Shown here piece after piece: positions 6,459 to 10,187 of a stretch of 10,187 nt of DNA. This DNA is from an uncultured Collinsella sp. Its GTDB lineage: Bacteria; Actinomycetota; Coriobacteriia; Coriobacteriales; Coriobacteriaceae. Location of the stretch: positions 1 through 10,187 of the forward strand of contig UQVT01000058.1 in assembly GCA_900544465.1 (NCBI GenBank), in the 5' to 3' direction. Each line of letters opens with the position of its first letter. The stretch's first letter is position 1. The notes below the pieces were generated by a model. The model was not told the DNA's origin, made no database searches, and worked only from the letters and a program-made list of their open reading frames with translations. The translations under genes were made by a program, and so were the position numbers.

Positions 6459-7867
6459 GTGAGCACCCCCAACAAATCGACCGCACGCTGCGCGATACCC
6501 GTATTTTGACGTTGCGCATTTGGGCCATCGTTGGCTGCATTGTCATCGCCGCCGTCATCTTTAACCTTATGGGCATCCTGGCGCCGGTTATCGAGTTTCT
6601 CGCTGTTGGTTCCATCATTGCCTTTGTGATGTCCCCGATCACCAATTGGCTCGAGCATCATGGCGTCGGCCGTGGCATCGGTTCGCTTATCGCGCTTATT
6701 GTTGTTGTTGCCGTGCTCGTCGGTGTCGTTTGCATCTTGTCGCCGATTCTCTTTGGTCAGATCATGGAAGTCCTGAGCCGCCTGCCCGAGCAGCTTCGTG
6801 TTGCGGGTGGCGATCTCAATGAGATGATCTCGCATGCCAAGACGCTCAACAACACGCCGGTTAAGGAGTACTTGGACGACAATCTGTCATCACTCGTTAC
6901 CGTCGCATCGAAGTATGTGTCTCAGATTGCCGCCGAGCTCGGTCGCGGTGTATTCCCGCTCATTACCAATACGGCATCGCAACTGTTCGTTATCTTCCTG
7001 GGCCTGGTGCTTGCCTACTGGATGGCCTGCGACTACCCTCGCATGCACCACGAGATTTGCACCATCATCGGTCAGGAGAAGGAGACCTCGTACCGCTTTA
7101 TGGTCGCCATCCTTTCTCGCTCTGTCGGCGGCTACATATGCGGTATGGTCGTGACGTCCATCTGCGGTGGTTTCCTCGCCTTTATCGGTTTTATGATCAT
7201 CGGCCATCCGTATGCGGCGCTCATGGCTATCTTTACCGGCATCATGCATTTGGTTCCGGTCGTCGGTCCCTGGGTGAGCGCAGCAATCGCCACAGTGCTC
7301 GGTTTCATGTTCAGTCCCATGTTGGCGTTATGGACGCTCATCGTGACGATGGTCGCACAAAATGTCACCGACAATGTGATTTCGCCTAAGGTCATGCAGA
7401 GCTCAGTGCAGGTGCATCCCATCATGAGCCTTACGGCGCTCGTTATTGGCTCGGCACTCATGGGCCCCATCGGCATGATTATTGCCATCCCGCTTTGTGC
7501 GGCTCTCAAGGGTATCTTCGTGTACTACTTCGAGAATGAGACCGGTCGCCAGCTTGTGGCATACGACGGCGCCGTGTTTAAGGGCACGCCGTATCGCGAT
7601 GCCGAGGGCAACCCGGTCGCCGCCTACGACGCGCTCGGCGACGATACCTTCATCTACGAGTCCGAGCTCATCGGCAACGAGACTGTGCCCGAGGCCAAGG
7701 CCATGCCCAAGCCCGAGCTCGATAATCCCTGGATTAAACTCTCGAGCCTGCAGCCCGATGCCACGGGCTTCTTCAAGAACCCCTTCGCCAAGGACGATGA
7801 CTCCAACTCGGACGACGACACCAAAACCGGCATCGACGGCTCCATGGACGATTCGGATTCTAAATAG
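6455..7867 (+). CDS. AI-2E-family membrane transporter with acidic C-terminal tail
   Basis: The 470-residue protein belongs to the AI-2E (TqsA/PerM-like) family of multi-pass membrane proteins, members of which export autoinducer-2, exchange ions or are uncharacterised. About eight hydrophobic segments are visible: 21-38, 42-60, 74-100, 168-191, 222-250, 254-285, 288-304 and 322-356. Family motifs include GIMHLVPVVGPWVSAA (262-277) and DNVISPKVM with VQVHPIMSLTALVIGSALMG (318-337). The last 110 residues or so form an unusual hydrophilic tail ending in an Asp/Ser-rich run (447-470). The ATG at 6455 overlaps the sigma stop codon as ATGA, indicating translational coupling; there is no strong ribosome binding site of its own. 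Its position suggests a role tied to the stress response, for example ion or metabolite efflux, but the substrate is unknown. Confidence 0.9.
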   Translation: MSEHPQQIDRTLRDTRILTLRIWAIVGCIVIAAVIFNLMGILAPVIEFLAVGSIIAFVMSPITNWLEHHGVGRGIGSLIALIVVVAVLVGVVCILSPILFGQIMEVLSRLPEQLRVAGGDLNEMISHAKTLNNTPVKEYLDDNLSSLVTVASKYVSQIAAELGRGVFPLITNTASQLFVIFLGLVLAYWMACDYPRMHHEICTIIGQEKETSYRFMVAILSRSVGGYICGMVVTSICGGFLAFIGFMIIGHPYAALMAIFTGIMHLVPVVGPWVSAAIATVLGFMFSPMLALWTLIVTMVAQNVTDNVISPKVMQSSVQVHPIMSLTALVIGSALMGPIGMIIAIPLCAALKGIFVYYFENETGRQLVAYDGAVFKGTPYRDAEGNPVAAYDALGDDTFIYESELIGNETVPEAKAMPKPELDNPWIKLSSLQPDATGFFKNPFAKDDDSNSDDDTKTGIDGSMDDSDSK

Positions 7868-7873
7868 GTTCTA

Positions 7874-8113
7874 TTAACGTTTCTTGAAGTTGTAAATGAC
7901 AAGAAACGCGACCAAAGCGATTGATAAGGGGCCGGCTACATAGAAAAAGAGAACGTCAATTGCGCGTAGAGTGTAATAAGCCTTATCGCCGGACATTACT
8001 GTATACAATACGTATCCAAATGATGGTTGGTTTGCGTACCAGCATGAGAAGGCCAAGAGCGCTAAAAGTGCTACAACCAGAAGTGCATTCAGGACAAATC
8101 GTTTGCTTTTCAT
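7874..8113 (-). CDS. small two-helix membrane protein, unidentified
   Basis: I do not recognise this 79-residue protein. It begins MKSKRF and has two hydrophobic helices, about 6-26 and 52-75, with a polar loop between them (27-51) containing YANQPSFGYVLY and SGDKAYY. It ends in the basic NFKKR, so both ends are probably cytoplasmic. The start at 8113 is chosen because the minus strand reads GGAAGGAGCGATCG before the ATG, a strong ribosome binding site; an in-frame ATG at 8146 lies inside the -10 region. The gene is visibly more AT-rich and uses A/T-ending codons more than its neighbours, hinting at recent acquisition or relaxed selection. It converges on the AI-2E gene with only six bases between the two stop codons. 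It could be a toxin-like or regulatory membrane peptide, but nothing supports a specific role. Confidence 0.72.
   Translation of the reverse strand: MKSKRFVLNALLVVALLALLAFSCWYANQPSFGYVLYTVMSGDKAYYTLRAIDVLFFYVAGPLSIALVAFLVIYNFKKR
7878..7908. repeat. inverted repeat CGTTTCTTG/CAAGAAACG at the convergent gene ends
   Basis: A perfect nine-base inverted repeat (7878-7886 and 7900-7908) surrounds a 13-base loop. It lies within the last codons of the small minus-strand gene and eleven bases beyond the AI-2E stop. No T-run follows on either strand, so it is not a standard intrinsic terminator, but it could slow polymerase or protect 3' ends of both convergent transcripts. Confidence 0.5.
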
Positions 8114-8145
8114 CGATCGCTCCTTCCGGGTGAATCTTATATGCA

Positions 8146-8174
8146 ATTATACAGCAGTCCTTTTTCAAAGGATC
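8146..8174 (-). promoter_or_regulatory. promoter of the small membrane protein gene
   Basis: The minus strand carries a perfect TATAAT at 8151-8146, placed for a leader of about 25 bases before the ATG at 8113. The hexamer 17 bases upstream (GATCCT, 8174-8169) is a poor -35 box. In the spacer region lies a perfect hairpin repeat, TCCTTT/AAAGGA (8158-8163 and 8167-8172), between the -10 and -35 positions, which is a plausible operator. The -10 is convincing; the rest is weak. Confidence 0.5.
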
Positions 8175-8205
8175 GCGCAGTACTAAATAACGTGCACTTT
8201 CGCTG

Positions 8206-8235
8206 GAGGGTCGCTGTTTGGCGACCCTCTTTTTT
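8206..8235 (+). terminator. perfect intrinsic terminator (plus strand)
   Basis: GAGGGTCGC (8206-8214) pairs perfectly with GCGACCCTC (8221-8229) around the loop TGTTTG, followed by six T (8230-8235). It can stop only plus-strand transcription. The nearest plus-strand gene upstream is the AI-2E gene, which ends about 340 bases earlier with no terminator of its own, so this is probably the end of the sigma operon. Alternatively it ends a short unannotated RNA starting between 7868 and 8205. Confidence 0.88.
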
Positions 8236-8261
8236 GCACTTGCGCGGCGGGATGGTAATAT
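8233..8261 (+). promoter_or_regulatory. candidate alaS promoter
   Basis: TTTGCA (8233-8238) and TAATAT (8256-8261) are separated by 17 bases and match the housekeeping consensus at four and four or more positions. The -35 overlaps the end of the terminator T-run, so the terminator would insulate alaS from upstream transcription. The resulting leader would be about 40 bases, too short for a T-box riboswitch. GAGGAG at 8293-8298 is the ribosome binding site. Confidence 0.42.
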
Positions 8262-8307
8262 CGTTACGTTTGAACTGTTTCGATGTGAAACCGAGGAGAT
8301 TCCCTCT

Positions 8308-10187
8308 ATGAGTGCTGACTACCCGTCAATGACTACGGCCGAGATTCGCTCCAAGTTCCTCAACTTCTTTGAGGAGCGCGGTCTTAAGCTCTATCCTTCT
8401 TCGTCCCTCGTCCCCGACGACCCTTCGCTGCTGCTTGCCAACGCCGGCATGAACCAGTTTAAGGAGTACTACCAGGGCAAGAAGACCATGAAGGAGATCG
8501 GCGCGATCTCCTGCCAGAAGTGCGTCCGCACCAACGACATCGACTGCATCGGCGAGGACGGCCGTCACCTGTCCTTCTTTGAGATGCTCGGCGACTTCTC
8601 CTTTGGCGGCGTCTCCAAGCAGCAGGCCTGCGCTTGGGCCTTTGAGCTCATCACCAAGGAGTTCAAGCTGCCGCTCGACCGCCTGTACTTCACTGTCTTT
8701 ACCGAGGACGACGAGACCCATGACGTGTGGCGCTCCCTGGGCGTTGCCGAGGACCACATCTCGCGTCTGGGCGAGGACGACAACTTCTGGGCCGCTGGCC
8801 CCACCGGCCCCTGCGGTCCGTGCTCCGAGATATACTTTGACATGGGCGAGGAGGTCGGTTGCGGCAGCCCCGACTGCAAGCCCGGCTGCGACTGCGACCG
8901 CTTCCTTGAGTTCTGGAACCTCGTGTTTACCCAGTACGACCGCCAGGAGGACGGCTCCATGCCGGAGCTGCCGCACCGCAACCTCGATACGGGCATGGGT
9001 CTGGAGCGCATGGCCGCTATCATGCAGCACAAGACCGCTAACTACGACGGCGATCTGATGCAGCATCTCATCAAGCTCGGTGAGGAGATCAGCGGCAAGA
9101 CCTATGACGCCGATGACTACTCCGGTGCCAGCCGCTCGCTGCGCATTATCGCCGATCACTCCCGTGCCGTCGACTTTATGATCTCGGACGGCATCCTGCC
9201 CGGCAACGAGGGCCGCGAGTACGTCCTTCGCCGTCTGCTCCGCCGTGCCGTGTTCCACGGTCGCCTGCTGGGCATCGAGGGTGCCTTCCTGACCAAGTTC
9301 ATCGACGAGGTCAATGCTCAGATGGGAGAGGCTTATCCCGAGCTGCTCAAGAACGTCGCCCTCGTCAAGGGTATCGTCGCCTCCGAGGAGGAGCGCTTCT
9401 CCACGACGCTCGACAACGGCCGCGTCTATCTGGACGAGGCTCTGGCAGCGCTTTCCGAGGGCGCCGTGCTTCCGGGCGATGTCGCCTTTAAGCTGCACGA
9501 CACCTTTGGTTTCCCCATCGATCTGACCGTCGAGATCGCCGGCACCGCTGGTCACGACGTCGATATGGACGGCTTCACTGCCTGCATGGAGGACCAGAAG
9601 GCCCGCGCCCGCGCCAATGCCAAGGGCGACGCCTGGGGCAGCTTCAACGACGTGTGGGTCGAGCTTTCCGACAAGGTCGCCGCGACCGAGTTCGACGGCT
9701 ATGACAACGATGTGATCGAGGGCGCCAAGGTTGTCGCCATCGTGCGCAACGGCGAGTCCGTCGAGTCCGCTGCCGCCGGCGAGGACGTCGAGGTTGTGCT
9801 CGACCGCACCCCGTTCTATGCCGAGATGGGTGGTCAGCAGGGTGATGCCGGCAAGCTTTCCGCCGAGGGCGTTGTTCTGACCGTTGCCGACACCAAGAAC
9901 CACAACGGCCTGTATGCCCACGTCGCGCACGTTGCCGATGGCACGCTGACTGTCGGTGCCGCTGTTACCGCCGCGCTCGACGCCGAGCGCCGTGGCTTCC
10001 TGCGCCGCAACCACACCGCCACGCACCTGCTCGACGCCGCCCTTAAGCAGGTCCTGGGCGAGCACGTCTCCCAGGCCGGCTCGCTGGTGACGCCCGAGCA
10101 CCTTCGCTTTGACTTTACGCACTTCGAGGCCCTGTCCTCCGAGCAGCTCAAGGCTGTCGAGGACCTGGTCAACCAGCAGATCTTCGC
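8308..10187 (+). CDS. alaS: alanyl-tRNA synthetase (5' part, runs off the window)
   Basis: AlaRS joins alanine to tRNA-Ala and hydrolyses mischarged Ser- and Gly-tRNA. The first 626 codons are open to the edge; the family's length is about 875 residues, so roughly the last 30 percent is missing. The class II core starts with EIRSKFLNFFEERGLKLYP (12-30). Motif 2 spans RTNDID to HLSFFEMLGDFSFGG (74-101) and motif 3 is DTGMGLERM (227-235). An insert with C185, C190, C194 and C196 resembles that of Clostridia-type enzymes and could bind zinc. The tRNA-recognition helices follow, then the editing domain with the HTATH zinc motif (H569 and H573). The partner Cys/His pair and the C-Ala domain lie beyond the window. 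Codon use is very strongly biased to C-ending codons, as expected of a highly expressed gene. The start at 8308 has GAGGAG nine bases upstream; an in-frame ATG at 8329 is a weaker option. Confidence 0.98.
   Translation, partial: MSADYPSMTTAEIRSKFLNFFEERGLKLYPSSSLVPDDPSLLLANAGMNQFKEYYQGKKTMKEIGAISCQKCVRTNDIDCIGEDGRHLSFFEMLGDFSFGGVSKQQACAWAFELITKEFKLPLDRLYFTVFTEDDETHDVWRSLGVAEDHISRLGEDDNFWAAGPTGPCGPCSEIYFDMGEEVGCGSPDCKPGCDCDRFLEFWNLVFTQYDRQEDGSMPELPHRNLDTGMGLERMAAIMQHKTANYDGDLMQHLIKLGEEISGKTYDADDYSGASRSLRIIADHSRAVDFMISDGILPGNEGREYVLRRLLRRAVFHGRLLGIEGAFLTKFIDEVNAQMGEAYPELLKNVALVKGIVASEEERFSTTLDNGRVYLDEALAALSEGAVLPGDVAFKLHDTFGFPIDLTVEIAGTAGHDVDMDGFTACMEDQKARARANAKGDAWGSFNDVWVELSDKVAATEFDGYDNDVIEGAKVVAIVRNGESVESAAAGEDVEVVLDRTPFYAEMGGQQGDAGKLSAEGVVLTVADTKNHNGLYAHVAHVADGTLTVGAAVTAALDAERRGFLRRNHTATHLLDAALKQVLGEHVSQAGSLVTPEHLRFDFTHFEALSSEQLKAVEDLVNQQIF

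Noticed and set aside
8236..8307. T-box or other riboswitch controlling alaS
   Set aside because: The terminator at 8206-8235 before a synthetase gene suggested attenuation, but there is no T-box sequence and no room for a specifier stem, and a separate promoter seems to lie after the terminator.
8326..10122. 598-codon open frame antisense to alaS on the minus strand
   Set aside because: It is a shadow of the highly biased alaS codons. Its product is a low-complexity run of Val, Leu, Gly and Ala without recognisable domains, while the plus-strand frame is an unmistakable AlaRS.

Overview
The window looks like a chromosomal housekeeping region of a Gram-positive, fairly high-GC actinobacterium, most likely a Collinsella-like member of the Coriobacteriia. 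This rests on codon usage (strong preference for GAC, GGC and GCC), clear AGGAGG-type ribosome binding sites, a cysteine-rich AlaRS insert, and an anti-sigma/SigB-type sigma pair. The taxonomic call is an inference from recognised protein style; no database search was possible. No tRNA, rRNA, insertion sequence, prophage or CRISPR array is visible.

Layout, left to right. (1) Positions 1-36 are probably the last codons of an upstream gene. (2) 119-1414 encodes a membrane-embedded, processive-type family 2 glycosyltransferase, closed by a strong hairpin (1423-1464) that acts as a terminator and may also be a dispersed repeat. (3) 1496-3197 holds a short prepilin-peptidase-like membrane protease and an HD-domain dGTP triphosphohydrolase-like enzyme, closely spaced. 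(4) 3252-4607 encodes the replication-fork AAA+ ATPase RarA (MgsA). (5) 4708-7867 is a compact four-gene cluster with overlapping or nearly abutting genes: a DUF948-like membrane-anchored helical protein, a small RsbW-like anti-sigma factor that has lost the ATP-binding signature, a SigB/SigF-family sigma factor, and an AI-2E-family transporter with an acidic cytoplasmic tail. (6) 7874-8113 on the minus strand encodes a 79-residue protein with two membrane helices, more AT-rich than its surroundings. (7) 8308 to the right edge is the first 70 percent or so of alaS (alanyl-tRNA synthetase), preceded by a perfect intrinsic terminator and a plausible promoter.

How the genes fit together. dGTPase and RarA concern nucleotide pools and stalled replication forks and lie next to each other. 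The 4708-7867 cluster is the most interesting part. A sigma factor of the general-stress type is translationally coupled to a probable anti-sigma factor that seems unable to bind ATP, and it is bracketed by two membrane proteins, with no recognisable RsbV-type anti-anti-sigma factor. The first canonical plus-strand terminator after this operon lies at 8206-8235, beyond the convergent small gene, so operon read-through would run antisense across that whole gene. These are hypotheses from layout, not demonstrated functions.
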